NCBI RefSeq assembly: GCF_029193595.2 | Contig: NZ_CP135052.1 | Location: forward strand, 806,001-870,000 | Direction: 5' to 3' | DNA: 64,000 nt | Source of the DNA: Providencia hangzhouensis | Lineage (GTDB): Bacteria; Pseudomonadota; Gammaproteobacteria; Enterobacterales; Enterobacteriaceae | Shown here: in pieces, positions 30,624-40,935 of the stretch | Layout of the letters: each line of letters opens with the position of its first letter | How positions within the stretch are numbered: position 1 is the stretch's first letter | Notes under the pieces: generated by a model | Databases searched by the model: none | What the model was told of the DNA's origin: nothing | The model's input: only the letters and a program-made list of their open reading frames with translations | Made by a program: the position numbers and the translations under genes

Positions 30624-30775
30624 GGCTCTCACAAATGCTTGAACCAAAATGATCCAAGCACCCGCGGCAATCATAGCAAAAAAGCACTCTAAACACAGAT
30701 TTTTTACTATTTAATTTTTATTATTCAATAAGTTAAGTTGTATTTCTAATTCCTTTTTTATAATGAGTTTTATAT

Positions 30776-31369
30776 TTAATCTTCTAAATAATCGTTAATA
30801 CCATTAGGTAAAACGAGTTGAGCGGCAACTTGGGCCGCAGTCTTTCGGCCTACCAATAATTCAATTAACTTTAATGCAAAGTCAAAAGAAGTGGCGGGCC
30901 CTTGGCTAGTTAATAGATTGACACGTTCATCAAAGTAAACTCGGCGATCGACCCATTTATGAGCTGGGATTTTATCTTTCATTGATGGAAAACAGGTCAT
31001 ATTACCTAGTGGAAACAATTGGTGATATTCAAGTACAAGCGCTGGTGCTGCACAAATAGCTGCTACGATTTTACCATCAAGATGCATACGGCGAACTTTT
31101 TCAACCACCAGTGGGCTATCGCGGAATGTTTCTGCTCCCGCCATACCACCAGGCAGCACAATGGCATCAAAAGGTTCATCAGCGACTTTAATCAATGGGG
31201 TATCAGCAATAATTTTTAGGCCTCGTGAAGCGGTAATGGTTAAAGAACCGTCTTCCGTCACACTCGCTAAAGACACATTAATGCCTGCTCTAACTAATAA
31301 ATCAGCAGTAATGGTAAATTCAATTTCTTCACTCCCATGAGCGATGCAAACTAGAGCGGAAGTCGTCAT
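30776..31369 (-). CDS. yajL: Protein/nucleic acid deglycase-type chaperone YajL
   Basis: A DJ-1/PfpI superfamily protein linked to oxidative stress protection of proteins. The 197-residue sequence has the nucleophile-elbow Cys106 in VAAICAAPA and the acidic residue in AHGSEEIEF near residue 15. [10 protein letters not shown] is typical. Its 5' end overlaps panE by 41 bases (31329-31369), as in E. coli, so it is co-transcribed with panE. The hok/sok array lies directly downstream. Confidence 0.94.
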   Translation of the reverse strand: MTTSALVCIAHGSEEIEFTITADLLVRAGINVSLASVTEDGSLTITASRGLKIIADTPLIKVADEPFDAIVLPGGMAGAETFRDSPLVVEKVRRMHLDGKIVAAICAAPALVLEYHQLFPLGNMTCFPSMKDKIPAHKWVDRRVYFDERVNLLTSQGPATSFDFALKLIELLVGRKTAAQVAAQLVLPNGINDYLED

Positions 31370-32243
31370 ATTGTTGTTCTCTATTTTTGACTAAATGGTA
31401 AAGGCGATCGTTTTCAGGTGTACTAATTCCATGGGCCCGTGCTTGTTTGATTAAAAAGCCGGTTATGTAGTCAATTTCAGTGCGGCGATTATTTCGCATA
31501 TCTTGTAACATAGAGGAATAGTTACCAGCGGTATTATTGATAATGCCGTAAATATACTCAGTCAGTTCTGCTTTATCCGTATGCAGCCCTTCTGCCGCCA
31601 TAACATGACATATTTCATCAATGATCTGAGATATCTGTATGGAATGTTGGATTAATTCACCATTTTTACAGGTATGTTCGACGGTAAGGGGGTTAATGAC
31701 ACAGTTCACAATCAATTTACGCCAGCAAGTGGTTAAAATATTATTATGCCAAGCCACATCAGGTAAGGCTTCATGCAAGATATCTGCTATTGGGTAGTAA
31801 GCTTGTGCTTGGGAATTGATAGCGCCGATATGTGTGATGCCATTTGCGACATGAAATACTTGGTTATTTTCTTGCCAAGCTGCATGGGTTGTGACGCCCG
31901 CTAAGATAGGATGACGTAAAGGCGCCAGCTCTTCAATCGTCCCCATACCATTATGCAGTAATAGAATAGGCGTATTTTCTGGGATAGTATTAATCAAAGG
32001 TAATAAAGCGTCAGAAACTTGCCATGCTTTTAAACAAACAATGATCAACTCACTGGTTTGCAAGTGGTTAATATTATTACAGGGAATCAGCTCTCGGAAA
32101 CTACGCCCATCAGGTTCATTAACATCGACGAATAAATCAGACTGTGCAACACGTAGCCAACCTTGTATGTCATGCCCTTGTATTGCAAGTGAAGCAAGCC
32201 ACAGTTTACCTATCGCACCACAACCAATTAGAGTTATTTTCAT
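31329..32243 (-). CDS. panE: 2-dehydropantoate 2-reductase PanE
   Basis: PanE reduces ketopantoate to pantoate with NADPH in coenzyme A synthesis. The 304-residue protein has the nucleotide motif GCGAIGKLW (7-15), catalytic Lys176 in [15 protein letters not shown] and Glu256 in [11 protein letters not shown], the same numbers as E. coli. [10 protein letters not shown] is identical to E. coli. It is divergent from yajQ with a 187-base gap. Confidence 0.96.
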   Translation of the reverse strand: MKITLIGCGAIGKLWLASLAIQGHDIQGWLRVAQSDLFVDVNEPDGRSFRELIPCNNINHLQTSELIIVCLKAWQVSDALLPLINTIPENTPILLLHNGMGTIEELAPLRHPILAGVTTHAAWQENNQVFHVANGITHIGAINSQAQAYYPIADILHEALPDVAWHNNILTTCWRKLIVNCVINPLTVEHTCKNGELIQHSIQISQIIDEICHVMAAEGLHTDKAELTEYIYGIINNTAGNYSSMLQDMRNNRRTEIDYITGFLIKQARAHGISTPENDRLYHLVKNREQQYDDFRSSLHRSWE

Positions 32244-32430
32244 TGTTTCCCCTTTGAAAATGGGACTTTAACGTCTTATAAGGTAAGGCGGAAGTGATCT
32301 CTTATCATTATAACCTTTTACGATACGAAGTTGTAGTTAACGAAGTATCACAGACCCTGATAACTTGAAGTGATGTGAATAAAAACGTTATCATGCGCAC
32401 AGTCTAAAAATTATCAGTGAGGTTCTAGCT

Positions 32431-32922
32431 ATGCCATCATTTGACATTGTATCTGAAGTGGAAATGAATGAAGTACGTAATGCGGTGGAAAATGCGCAGC
32501 GTGAGTTAACCAGCCGTTGGGATTTTAAAAATGTCGAAGCTAGTTTTGAGCTAAATGACAAAAATGAATCAGTTAAAATCACTAGTGAGTCTGATTTCCA
32601 AGTACTCCAGTTAGTTGATATCTTAAGAGAAAAAATGGCAAAACGCGGTATTGATGGTGCTGTATTGAATGTGCCAGAAGATATTGTTCATAGTGGAAAA
32701 ACCTATAGCGTTGAGGTTACGTTCAAGCAAGGTATTGATGCTGCAACTGCTAAAAAAATCGTTAAATTAATTAAAGACAGTAAACTGAAAGTCCAAGCAC
32801 AAGTTCAAGGTGACCAAGTACGTGTGACGGGCAAAGCCCGTGATGATTTACAATCGGTTATGGCATTAGTACGTGGCGGGAACTTAGGCCAACCTTTTCA
32901 ATTTAATAACTTCCGCGATTAG
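32431..32922 (+). CDS. yajQ: Nucleotide-binding protein YajQ
   Basis: A 163-residue UPF0234 protein with two ferredoxin-like halves. Some homologues bind cyclic di-GMP. The family start [20 protein letters not shown] and end [13 protein letters not shown] are present. GTGAGG lies upstream of the ATG. It is single-gene and is followed by an unusual run of hairpins before the convergent yajR. Confidence 0.95.
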   Translation: MPSFDIVSEVEMNEVRNAVENAQRELTSRWDFKNVEASFELNDKNESVKITSESDFQVLQLVDILREKMAKRGIDGAVLNVPEDIVHSGKTYSVEVTFKQGIDAATAKKIVKLIKDSKLKVQAQVQGDQVRVTGKARDDLQSVMALVRGGNLGQPFQFNNFRD

Positions 32923-32943
32923 TTATTTTTCAAGCATTCATTT

Positions 32944-33122
32944 AAAGCCCGCGATAGCGGGCTCAGACTGCTGACAAACATATTATGTTTGGCGGCAAGT
33001 CTAATAGGTTTTGAAAATAAACTAGGAAAATCAATTTATTGATTTTCGGCTGATAACACAAAGCGGGAAAAACCACGCTTTTATCCTGCTTTGTCAACAA
33101 CCTCAGCCCGCGATAGCGGGCT
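32944..33122. repeat. Array of four hairpins between yajQ and yajR, framed by a duplicated 18-bp palindrome
   Basis: AGCCCGC-GATA-GCGGGCT occurs identically at 32946-32963 and 33105-33122. Between them lie CAAACATA-T-TATGTTTG, GAAAATCAAT-TT-ATTGATTTTC and an imperfect AAAGCGGGA/TCCTGCTTT pair. The second 18-bp copy is followed rightward by AATTTTTA and may terminate yajQ. The two copies could also pair with each other. Confidence 0.75.
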
Positions 33123-33127
33123 AATTT

Positions 33128-34489
33128 TTACTGATTTATTAATGCTTCAAGTTGCTCTCGATTGATGATTTTTCTATCAACTTTAACATAAGCACTAAAT
33201 TCCTCGTCAACGACAAGCGCTTCCATCACCCCTTCTTGAGCTTGTAATTTTTTCTCAAGAGCTCTTGTATCTCCAATATGGTTGGGTAATTCAATACGAA
33301 TACTGCTGACATAAGGAGGCTGCTGCATTGTCAGGCTAATGATAAACCAGATAATGGTCAAAATTAAACCACCAATAAAAACGGTACTAGCTCCTTCAAA
33401 ACTGTATAACCACCCACCAACAATACCCCCGATGGCAACGCCTAAAAACTGGCTAGTGGAGTAAACGCCCATGGCAGTTCCTTTATAGCCCGCAGGCGCC
33501 TCTTTGCTTATGAGTGACGGTAAAATGGCTTCCATGATATTGAAAGCGATAAAAAACAGTTGAATACCTAAGAAAATCACCCATAAGTGACTACCAGAAA
33601 ACCATAAGGTAATTTCGGCCAATGCTAAAACGGCAATACAGAATAAGAAGACTTGTTTCATTTTGCGGTATTTTTCCGCATAAATAATGAACGGAAGTAC
33701 GGTGACAAAAGCAATTAACATCGTGACTAAATAGGCTTTCCAATGGTCTTTCGCTAAAAAGCCAGAGTCAGTCATGATAAGAGGCAGAGCAACAAAACTG
33801 GACATCAGTAGGGTGTGTAAGCTGAGGATCCCTATATTTAATTTGAGTAATTGAGGGTGCATTAAAACCGTTTTTAAATTACCTTGCACAAATGCAGACT
33901 CACGATTTAAGACATGAGTATTAGTATTAGGAACAACAAAAACAGTCACTGCAATAGCACCAACTGCAAGTAGCGCTATCCCCCAAAATAAGCCACTTAA
34001 ACCAACCCAATTAGCGATAATTGGGCCAAGTACGAGGGCGATAGCAAAAGTTAAACCGAAACTAATACCTAAAAATGCCATGGCTTTAGTGCGATTTTGC
34101 TCTCGAGTTAGGTCAGAAAGTAATGCCATGACGGCAGCAGAAATTGCTCCGGCGCCTTGTAAAGCCCGACCAATAATAATTCCCCAAATAGAATCGCTTA
34201 GTGCTGCAACGATACTTCCGATAATAAAAATAACTAACCCAATAATAATTAAAGGTTTCCTACCAATCTTATCTGACATTAAACCAAAAGGGATTTGAAA
34301 AACGGCTTGGCTAAGGCCATAGATACCAATAGCGACACCCACTAAGAACTCGCTAGCACCTTGTAAATGCATCCCATAGCTGGTCAAAATAGGTAATACC
34401 ATAAACATTCCAAGCATTCGCAAGGAGAAAACGGAGCCTAATCCCCAAGTGGATCTAAGCTCTGTGGATGTCATTTTGTTATCATTCAT
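33128..34489 (-). CDS. yajR: Major facilitator transporter YajR
   Basis: A 453-residue proton-driven drug-efflux-type transporter with 12 helices and a small C-terminal ferredoxin-like YAM domain (about 390-453). The motif A segment GLMSDKIGRKPLIIIGL is intact. Antiporter-type RALQGAGAISAAVMALLSDLTRE is also seen. The physiological substrate is unknown. It lies between yajQ (convergent) and the cyo operon (same strand, 312 bases away, separated by a terminator). Confidence 0.93.
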   Translation of the reverse strand: MNDNKMTSTELRSTWGLGSVFSLRMLGMFMVLPILTSYGMHLQGASEFLVGVAIGIYGLSQAVFQIPFGLMSDKIGRKPLIIIGLVIFIIGSIVAALSDSIWGIIIGRALQGAGAISAAVMALLSDLTREQNRTKAMAFLGISFGLTFAIALVLGPIIANWVGLSGLFWGIALLAVGAIAVTVFVVPNTNTHVLNRESAFVQGNLKTVLMHPQLLKLNIGILSLHTLLMSSFVALPLIMTDSGFLAKDHWKAYLVTMLIAFVTVLPFIIYAEKYRKMKQVFLFCIAVLALAEITLWFSGSHLWVIFLGIQLFFIAFNIMEAILPSLISKEAPAGYKGTAMGVYSTSQFLGVAIGGIVGGWLYSFEGASTVFIGGLILTIIWFIISLTMQQPPYVSSIRIELPNHIGDTRALEKKLQAQEGVMEALVVDEEFSAYVKVDRKIINREQLEALINQ

Positions 34490-34740
34490 TTTTATTCTTC
34501 ATATTTCGTGCTGTAGCGGTGTTGACTTCTCTCAGCTAGTTAGGTCACACATTAATAAATACAACAAGTTGAATAAATACGTATATGTTGTGGCAATATG
34601 TTTTTAATCTCAACCTATTAGCATTTTTAATAGTGCATTTGATATCTAGCTTATCAATAGCAAGCGGCTATTTAACCATAAAATAGATTCATAAGGATAG
34701 GCAGAATAAGTAAAAGTGAGTTGTAAAAGCAGTTAGAGAC
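34490..34740. other. Gap between yajR and the cyo terminator
   Basis: About 250 AT-rich bases hold the leftward yajR promoter region. I see no coding frame, no convincing operator and no repeat here. Confidence 0.3.
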
Positions 34741-34772
34741 AAATAAAAACGGCGGGGAAGGCCCGCCGTTTA
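34741..34772 (-). terminator. Terminator of the cyoABCDE operon
   Basis: On the leftward strand AACGGCGGG pairs with CCCGCCGTT (34748-34756 with 34762-34770), followed by TTTTATTT. It lies 32 bases past the cyoE stop. Confidence 0.85.
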
Positions 34773-34801
34773 GACATCGTTATCATCAGTAAACAGATAA
34801 G

Positions 34802-35689
34802 TTATCTGACGAGAGCTATAACAGTATCGCTTGAAACGATAGGGTCAACTGACATCATTACGCTCAATGAAGTAATCGCTACGATTGAGAAAATGAACAA
34901 TTTTCTTGCCCAGACCCGGTCGTCATTTTCGGTTTTGAAGCCCGAAATTGCCATACCTAGCCACCATAAGCTGACTGCTGCACCTACGATGAGGTACTTA
35001 TAGCCCGCGTATCCACTGATAGCTAACATTAATGTTGCGACCATAAACGCTAGGATATACAGGAAGATGTGCGTTTTCGCGACGGAAATTCCTTTAATAA
35101 CCGGTAACACAGGAATGTTTGCGGCTTTGTAATCCTTAAAGCGGAAGATAGCAATGGCATAAGAATGAGGCATTTGCCACAAACTGAATATCAATAATAG
35201 GATAAGTGCACCCATATCGAATTCATTTGTAACAGCGCAGTAACCGATAACTGGTGGTGCCGCGCCTGAAAGACTGCCAATCAGTGTGCCATAAACGGAT
35301 TTACGTTTCATATATAGGCTATAAATACCTACATAAACAATGAAACCGATAACTGCAAGCAGCATTGCCAGAGCATTGGCTGCTACAAGTAGCAGCACCA
35401 TACCAGCAATACCTAATGCAGCAGCGTAAATCAGGCTAACTTTCGGATCAATTAACCCTTTAACTAAAGGGCGATTCTTCGTTCTTTCCATGATACGGTC
35501 GATATCACGGTCGATGTAGTTGTTAAAAACACAACCAGAAGCCACGACCAGTGATACACCCAGCAAAGTCGCAACGAACAGTGGGTAATCAATTGACCCT
35601 TTTGAAGCCAATAAAAAACCACCGATCACAGAAATCAAGTTTCCGAATATAATTCCTGGTTTGGTCACTTGCAGGTATTGCTTAAACAT
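34802..35689 (-). CDS. cyoE: Protoheme IX farnesyltransferase CyoE (heme O synthase)
   Basis: CyoE attaches a farnesyl group to heme B to make heme O for the bo3 oxidase. The 295-residue UbiA-fold membrane protein has [20 protein letters not shown] as the first aspartate-rich motif, nine predicted helices and an [19 protein letters not shown] second motif. It is the last gene of the operon, 12 bases past cyoD. Its substrate farnesyl diphosphate comes from IspA encoded in this same window. Confidence 0.97.
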   Translation of the reverse strand: MFKQYLQVTKPGIIFGNLISVIGGFLLASKGSIDYPLFVATLLGVSLVVASGCVFNNYIDRDIDRIMERTKNRPLVKGLIDPKVSLIYAAALGIAGMVLLLVAANALAMLLAVIGFIVYVGIYSLYMKRKSVYGTLIGSLSGAAPPVIGYCAVTNEFDMGALILLLIFSLWQMPHSYAIAIFRFKDYKAANIPVLPVIKGISVAKTHIFLYILAFMVATLMLAISGYAGYKYLIVGAAVSLWWLGMAISGFKTENDDRVWARKLFIFSIVAITSLSVMMSVDPIVSSDTVIALVR

Positions 35690-35701
35690 ATCGGCAACTC
35701 T

Positions 35702-36034
35702 TTAGTCGAGCATCATATTGATGTTCAGGTTGTACATAATCCACAGTGAGCCAATGACCACAATGCCAACAATCAGCATGGTGAACAGGAAGGCAACTAA
35801 ATTCCAACGCTCATCTGATGATGTATTCATATGTAAGAAACAAACCAAATGAACTAGAATTTGCACAACCGCCATGCCTACAACAGTCCAAAGGATTGCT
35901 GAAGTTGACGCTGTACCTTCCATCACCATCCAGAAAGGGATCACTGTCAGGATAACTGATAGGATAAAGCCAATCAGGTATGTTTTAACGCTACCGTGGC
36001 TTGCTCCAGTGTGAGCATCTTTTGCATGACTCAT
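35702..36034 (-). CDS. cyoD: Cytochrome bo3 oxidase subunit IV CyoD
   Basis: A 110-residue accessory subunit with three helices, needed for assembly or stability of the bo3 oxidase. It starts [23 protein letters not shown] and shows the family [19 protein letters not shown]. The cyoC stop directly precedes its ATG with no gap, so the two are coupled. Confidence 0.95.
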   Translation of the reverse strand: MSHAKDAHTGASHGSVKTYLIGFILSVILTVIPFWMVMEGTASTSAILWTVVGMAVVQILVHLVCFLHMNTSSDERWNLVAFLFTMLIVGIVVIGSLWIMYNLNINMMLD

Positions 36035-36649
36035 TTAAATAGCCCCCAGAAGATAAACAACGGTAAATACACAAATCCACACAACGTCTAAGAAGTGCCA
36101 GAACAAACTTAGGCAGTTTAAACGTGTTTTGTTGACATCAGTCAGGCCACGGCGAGTGACTTGGATCATCATGATAATAATCCAGATCAGGCCCGCAGTT
36201 ACGTGTAGACCGTGAGTCGCAACGAGTGCGAAGAAGCCAGATAAGAAACCGCTACGGTCAGGACCAAAGCCTTCTGCAATCAATTCATGGAACTCATAGA
36301 TTTCCATGATGACGAAGCCAAGACCTAACAGGAACGTTGCAAACAGCCATAAGTTAACAGCAACTATCTTACCTTTGTGCATCGCTATCATTGCGAAGCC
36401 GTAAGTGATACTACTCACTAACAGTAAGAAGGTTTCGCCTAATACGAACTTCAGACTGAAGATATCTTTACCAGCAGGACCGCCAGCAGTTCCATCGGCC
36501 AAAACAACATAGGTAGCAAACAAACAAGCAAACAGGATCAAGTCGCTCATAATATAGAGCCAGAAACCGAATACTTTTGTTCCACCTGCATCGTGGTGCC
36601 CATGCTCAGCATGGGCGATATTTTGGTTAGTCATTGTATTAGTTGACAT
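36035..36649 (-). CDS. cyoC: Cytochrome bo3 oxidase subunit III CyoC
   Basis: A 204-residue five-helix subunit III. It has a histidine-rich N-terminus ([11 protein letters not shown]), then [23 protein letters not shown] and the conserved [14 protein letters not shown]. Its start overlaps the cyoB 3' end by 11 bases, as in E. coli, which suggests coupled translation. Confidence 0.96.
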   Translation of the reverse strand: MSTNTMTNQNIAHAEHGHHDAGGTKVFGFWLYIMSDLILFACLFATYVVLADGTAGGPAGKDIFSLKFVLGETFLLLVSSITYGFAMIAMHKGKIVAVNLWLFATFLLGLGFVIMEIYEFHELIAEGFGPDRSGFLSGFFALVATHGLHVTAGLIWIIIMMIQVTRRGLTDVNKTRLNCLSLFWHFLDVVWICVFTVVYLLGAI

Positions 36650-38630
36650 CGTTCACACCTGCCTTACGCAATTCTTCAAAGTGCTTATTCTCGATTTCTT
36701 CGATTTCAGCCACAGGTACGTAGTAATCAACATCTTCGTCGAAGCTTTTTGCAATCCAAGTTACGATCATTCCACCGAAACCAATGATTGCGAGCCACCA
36801 GATGTGCCAGATCATTGCGAAACCTAAAACTAAGCTAAATGCAGCGATAATAACGCCTGCGCCTGTGTTTTTCGGCATATGAATTTCTTCATATGAAGTT
36901 GGTTTCTTATGAGCAAGGCCTTTCTCTTTCAGATCCCACCATGCATCGCGGGTTTGAACGTGTGGTTCAATCGCAAAGTTATAGAAAGGTGGTGGAGAAG
37001 ATGTCGCCCACTCAAGTGTACGTCCACCCCATGGGTCACCGGTTAAATCACGGTTTTCATGACGGTCACGGATACTCACAATGATTTGGATAACTTGGCA
37101 TGCAATACCGATTGCGATTAACGCAGCACCGCCTGCAGCAACAACTAACATTGTGTGGTAAGTCGGGTCAATATTCTGACTTAAACGACGGGTCATACCC
37201 ATAAAGCCAAGAATGTACAGTGGCATAAAGGCTAAGAAGAAACCGATGATCCAGAACCAGAAGGCACGAACACCCCATTTCTCATTTAGTGTGAAGCCAT
37301 ACGCTTTCGGGAACCAGTAAGTCATACCCGCGAAGCACCCGAATACAACACCACCAATGATAACGTTATGGAAGTGAGCAATCAGGAATAGACTGTTATG
37401 CAGAACGAAGTTTGCACCTGGAACAGCAAGCAGAACACCAGTCATACCACCAACAGAGAAGGTGATGATGAAACCGATAGTCCACAGCATAGGTGATTTA
37501 AACTCGATACGGCCTTGGTACATGGTAAACAACCAGTTGAAGATCTTAACCCCTGTAGGGATTGCGATAATCATTGTGGCGATACCGAAGAAGGCGTTAA
37601 CGTTCGCTCCTGAACCCATCGTAAAGAAGTGGTGCAACCAAACGATGAAGGACATAACGGTAATAACGATTGTCGCCCAAACTAATGAGGTATAACCGAA
37701 TAAACGTTTTTTCGAGAAGGTTGCTGCAACTTCAGAGAATACACCGAACACTGGCAGAACAAGGATATACACCTCAGGGTGACCCCATGCCCAAATCAGG
37801 TTGATGTACATCATCATGTTGCCGCCCATATCATTAGTGAAGAAATGGGTGCCTAAATAACGGTCTAACGTCAGAAGCGTTAATGTAACAGTTAAGATAG
37901 GGAAAGCAGCAACAATCAATACGTTAGTACATAACGCAGCCCAGCTGAATACAGGCATTTTCATCATCGACATACCCGGCGTACGCATACGGATAATAGT
38001 CGCGATAAAGTTAACCCCTGTTAATAGTGTACCAATACCGGATATCTGGAGACTCCAGAGCCAGTAATCGACCCCGACCCCAGGGTTGTACTCCAAGCCG
38101 GATAATGGCGGATAAGCCAACCAACCAGTCTGTGCGAATTCACCTACCCCTAGAGAGATGTTGATTAACACAACACCAACAACAAAGAACCAGAAGCTCA
38201 ATGAGTTAAGGAATGGGAATGCAACATCACGTGCACCAATTTGCAGAGGCACAACTAAGTTCATCAAACCAACAACGAATGGAGTTGCCATGAAGAAAAT
38301 CATGATAACGCCGTGTGCGGTGAAGATTTGGTCATAGTGATGAGGATTTAAGAAACCCTCTTGGCCAGCAGAAGCAAGAACTTGCTGCCCACGCATCATG
38401 ATAGCATCCGCGAAGCCACGGAATAACATAACCATTGCGACAATGATGTACATGACACCAATTTTCTTATGGTCAACAGAGGTTAACCATTCTTTCCACA
38501 ACCACTTCCATTTACCAAAGTAAGAAATCACACCGACTAAGCCAAGTCCACCTAGGACAATAGCAATCAGGGTGACAACGATAATCGGCTCATGGAGCGG
38601 AATTGCATCTAGTGTTAATTTTCCGAACAT
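36639..38630 (-). CDS. cyoB: Cytochrome bo3 ubiquinol oxidase subunit I CyoB
   Basis: The catalytic heme-copper subunit, which reduces oxygen and pumps protons. Start ATG 38630 gives 663 residues ([15 protein letters not shown]), the E. coli length; an 11-residue upstream extension is spurious. Heme and copper ligands appear in [34 protein letters not shown] and [11 protein letters not shown]. Ubiquinol-site and proton-channel regions look intact. It follows cyoA by four bases. Confidence 0.97.
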   Translation of the reverse strand: MFGKLTLDAIPLHEPIIVVTLIAIVLGGLGLVGVISYFGKWKWLWKEWLTSVDHKKIGVMYIIVAMVMLFRGFADAIMMRGQQVLASAGQEGFLNPHHYDQIFTAHGVIMIFFMATPFVVGLMNLVVPLQIGARDVAFPFLNSLSFWFFVVGVVLINISLGVGEFAQTGWLAYPPLSGLEYNPGVGVDYWLWSLQISGIGTLLTGVNFIATIIRMRTPGMSMMKMPVFSWAALCTNVLIVAAFPILTVTLTLLTLDRYLGTHFFTNDMGGNMMMYINLIWAWGHPEVYILVLPVFGVFSEVAATFSKKRLFGYTSLVWATIVITVMSFIVWLHHFFTMGSGANVNAFFGIATMIIAIPTGVKIFNWLFTMYQGRIEFKSPMLWTIGFIITFSVGGMTGVLLAVPGANFVLHNSLFLIAHFHNVIIGGVVFGCFAGMTYWFPKAYGFTLNEKWGVRAFWFWIIGFFLAFMPLYILGFMGMTRRLSQNIDPTYHTMLVVAAGGAALIAIGIACQVIQIIVSIRDRHENRDLTGDPWGGRTLEWATSSPPPFYNFAIEPHVQTRDAWWDLKEKGLAHKKPTSYEEIHMPKNTGAGVIIAAFSLVLGFAMIWHIWWLAIIGFGGMIVTWIAKSFDEDVDYYVPVAEIEEIENKHFEELRKAGVNDVN

Positions 38631-38634
38631 GCCC

Positions 38635-39606
38635 TTATTCCTCAGCGCCAGCAGCATGAGCACTATGGCTCATTTGCATTGAATTGCCTGTAGCATCGTT
38701 ATGGTCAGTCATTGAATGACTTTGATTTTCTACAGGAGCGTGACCTTTATGGTGCTCATGACCAAACTTCAGAACGATATCTTCATAAAGTTTAGGCTTC
38801 ACGCTAGAGAAGTAGGTAACAGGAACGTTCATGCTTGGCTTAGCGACTTCGTCGAATGCCTGCATGGTATCCATTGTTTTAGGAGAAGCTTTTACCTTTT
38901 GTACCCACTCATCAAAACCTTGACGGTCTGGAGTTGCAATAGCATTGAACTTCATGTCAGAGAAACCGTGGCCACTGTAGCTTGCTGAGAAGCCTTTGTA
39001 GGTACCTGGTTCATTAGCGATTAAATGAAGTTTAGTTTGCATACCTGCCATCGCGTAGATTTGGCCACCTAAAGATGGAATGAAGAATGAGTTCATCACC
39101 GAATCTGACGTGATTTTGAAGTTAACTGGCACACCTGTAGGGAATGCGATTTCATTAACTGTTGCAATGCCTTGCTCTGGATAAATAAATATCCATTTCC
39201 AGTCAGCAGAAATAACTTCAATAGTGACAGGTTCCTGATCACTCACTAATGGCTGATACGGGTCCAGCTCATGTGTCGTCTTCCAAGTGATAGCACCTAG
39301 AATAATGATAATGATGATAGGAACGGTCCAGCAGACTAACTCAATTTTATTTGAGTGAGCCCAATTAGGACGGTAGGTTGCTGACGTGTTGGATTCACGG
39401 TATTTTCTTGCGAAGATAATCGTCATGAAAATAACAGGAATAACAACAAGTAGCATTAAGCCAATTGCAATAAGAATTAGCTCTTTTTGTTTAACGCCAA
39501 CGGCGCCTTTTGGATCCATCAACACCATATCGCAACCACCTAGTAGTAAGGCAGCTACAACGAGTGAGATTGCTCCGATGCTTTTTTTGTAGTTCATAAG
39601 TCTCAT
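38635..39606 (-). CDS. cyoA: Cytochrome bo3 oxidase subunit II CyoA (lipoprotein)
   Basis: Subunit II of the bo3 oxidase. The signal peptide ends in a lipobox (LLLGGC), followed by two helices and a periplasmic cupredoxin-like domain without copper-A cysteines, as in quinol oxidases. [20 protein letters not shown] is typical. The C-terminus is histidine/methionine-rich. Start 39606 (MRLMNYKKS) aligns with E. coli and gives 323 residues; ATG 39597 with GGATGAG upstream is an alternative. It is the first gene of the operon. Confidence 0.95.
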   Translation of the reverse strand: MRLMNYKKSIGAISLVVAALLLGGCDMVLMDPKGAVGVKQKELILIAIGLMLLVVIPVIFMTIIFARKYRESNTSATYRPNWAHSNKIELVCWTVPIIIIIILGAITWKTTHELDPYQPLVSDQEPVTIEVISADWKWIFIYPEQGIATVNEIAFPTGVPVNFKITSDSVMNSFFIPSLGGQIYAMAGMQTKLHLIANEPGTYKGFSASYSGHGFSDMKFNAIATPDRQGFDEWVQKVKASPKTMDTMQAFDEVAKPSMNVPVTYFSSVKPKLYEDIVLKFGHEHHKGHAPVENQSHSMTDHNDATGNSMQMSHSAHAAGAEE

Positions 39607-40034
39607 CCACGACCCCAAATGACAAAGATTCTAATTGTCGTTTCATCAGTGCGGGCATTTTACGGTAAGGTTATGCGAGTGTAAATGATTGTAAGGCAAA
39701 GAAACTGAATTGTTAGCTCTTTATGTTAATATGATCACATGTAAAGAACTTATAAACAAAAAGTTAAAATTGATACGGATTATAAGTATGTATTGATAAA
39801 ACTCTATTAATACTAAATTATCTTGGTAATTTTTCAAAGAAAAATATATACAAAAGAAATGAAAAAATAGTGAAACTGATATAAATGATTAGCAATTTGC
39901 TAAGGGAAATTACAGTTTTTATTGCCGATAAAGCTATTTTGGTTGCTTTATCGGCTAAATCATAAAGAAAAATTCTTATTTTACTGATAAAAATAAGAAA
40001 ATAGTTAACTTCTGATGCAATGTTCTATAGTGCG
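39607..40034. promoter_or_regulatory. cyoA upstream region with two strong hairpins
   Basis: This gap should hold the leftward cyo promoter. GCCGATAAAGC/GCTTTATCGGC (39924-39954) is a perfect 11-bp stem without a T-run. TTCTTATTTT/AAAATAAGAA (39973-39999) is a perfect 10-bp stem followed leftward by TTTTTCTTT, so it should terminate the tsx-like gene. The rest is AT-rich with no gene. I could not identify ArcA or Fnr sites with confidence. Confidence 0.55.
39964..39999 (-). terminator. Terminator of the tsx-like gene
   Basis: On the leftward strand a perfect 10-bp stem TTCTTATTTT/AAAATAAGAA is followed at once by TTTTTCTTT, 35 bases past the stop codon of the outer-membrane channel gene. Confidence 0.75.
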
Positions 40035-40805
40035 CTAAAAGGTATACTTTAATGTGTAAATGATTGCATCTTGGTAGAAAGTATCTCCTAATTTATTATC
40101 AGCATAGCGGTATTGTACCCCTGCAGAAACATGGTTTGTTGCATTCCACCAAAAAGCGAGGGCGCCATTTATGCCATTACGCTTGTCCCCGTTATAGCGT
40201 TTATTCCTCGCGAATTCCATTTCATGCCAGTTTGTTATCATGAAATTTTCTTCGAATACGCTGAAATTATAGCCAGCCACCCAACCTGCTACATATCCAT
40301 TATTACCTGAATAGAATGTCTGGTCGGTGTAATTAAGAGCAATAAAAGGTTTAAACCATAAATCACCGAATGCAGTGTTATAACCAATACCATATAAAGT
40401 ATTCACATCGTGGAAATTACCACCATACTTGGCTCCAGGTAATGACCAAGTGCCATAAACGTGTCCGTATAGGTTGAAACCAGTATCACCTAAATAAAAG
40501 CGGCCTGTTGTTTTAATGGTATAGCGTTTATTTCGTCCTGAATCGGTGTGTTGGCTATGGAATGGGTTTTCGAGATCAAAAAAGCCATATAACTCACCCC
40601 AATTAAAATTGGCACCGCCTTCAAGCTCAATATAGGCAAAATCTTTCTTACGTGTCGTGTTTTCTGTTTTGGTTTCAGTACGATGTGACCAATCTAAATA
40701 GTTTACATTGACATCAGCAAAGCCATTTTTATAGCCAATAATATTGTCAGAATATGCCGTACCTGCTAGAGAAATTAAGGCGGTCATGTAAATGATTTTT
40801 TTCAT
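40035..40805 (-). CDS. Tsx/OmpK-family outer-membrane channel protein
   Basis: A 256-residue protein with a cleavable signal peptide (MKKIIYMTALISLAGTAYS). Alternating aromatic beta-strands follow, with a C-terminal YTLKYTF ending in phenylalanine, as expected of a 12-strand barrel. DFAYIELEGGANFNWGELYGFFD and HEMEFA fit the Tsx/OmpK nucleoside-channel family. It is too diverged for me to call Tsx itself. E. coli tsx lies near secF; here this gene sits alone between cyoA and ampG, with its own CRP-like site and terminator. Confidence 0.75.
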   Translation of the reverse strand: MKKIIYMTALISLAGTAYSDNIIGYKNGFADVNVNYLDWSHRTETKTENTTRKKDFAYIELEGGANFNWGELYGFFDLENPFHSQHTDSGRNKRYTIKTTGRFYLGDTGFNLYGHVYGTWSLPGAKYGGNFHDVNTLYGIGYNTAFGDLWFKPFIALNYTDQTFYSGNNGYVAGWVAGYNFSVFEENFMITNWHEMEFARNKRYNGDKRNGINGALAFWWNATNHVSAGVQYRYADNKLGDTFYQDAIIYTLKYTF

Positions 40806-40892
40806 ATATAGATTATTTTCACTTATTGATTGATGGAATTTAGTAGTGCGTTAGTTATTAACACTTTAGCTAACCAATTTGTAACTTGTGAT

Positions 40893-40898
40893 ATATTA
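40893..40898 (-). promoter_or_regulatory. Possible -10 box of the tsx-like gene
   Basis: TAATAT on the leftward strand would give a start near 40886, about 80 bases from the start codon. The CRP-like palindrome would then be centred near -61, the usual class I distance. No good -35 box is seen, as expected for an activator-dependent promoter. Confidence 0.4.
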
Positions 40899-40935
40899 GA
40901 CTTGAAAATTGTAATTAAGAAATATTTTACATGCA

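Larger units (their letters stand above)
29252..30693 (-). repeat. Triple tandem hok/sok array (units of 528, 530 and ~384 bp)
   Basis: Unit 1 (29252-29779), unit 2 (29780-30309) and the shorter unit 3 (30310 to about 30693) are nearly identical direct repeats between thiI and yajL. Each has, reading leftward, an extended -10 promoter, a leader, a Hok-like toxin frame and a GTGGGGG/CCCCCAC hairpin. Each also has a rightward antisense promoter and terminator inside the leader. The last unit lacks the ~140-base AT-rich spacer on its promoter side. E. coli has thiI and yajL adjacent, so the array is an insertion. Confidence 0.9.

Noticed and set aside
29252..30693. CRISPR-like or transposon interpretation of the triple repeat
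   Set aside because: Units are ~530 bp with internal toxin, antisense promoter and terminator. There are no short repeats with variable spacers, no transposase and no terminal inverted repeats.
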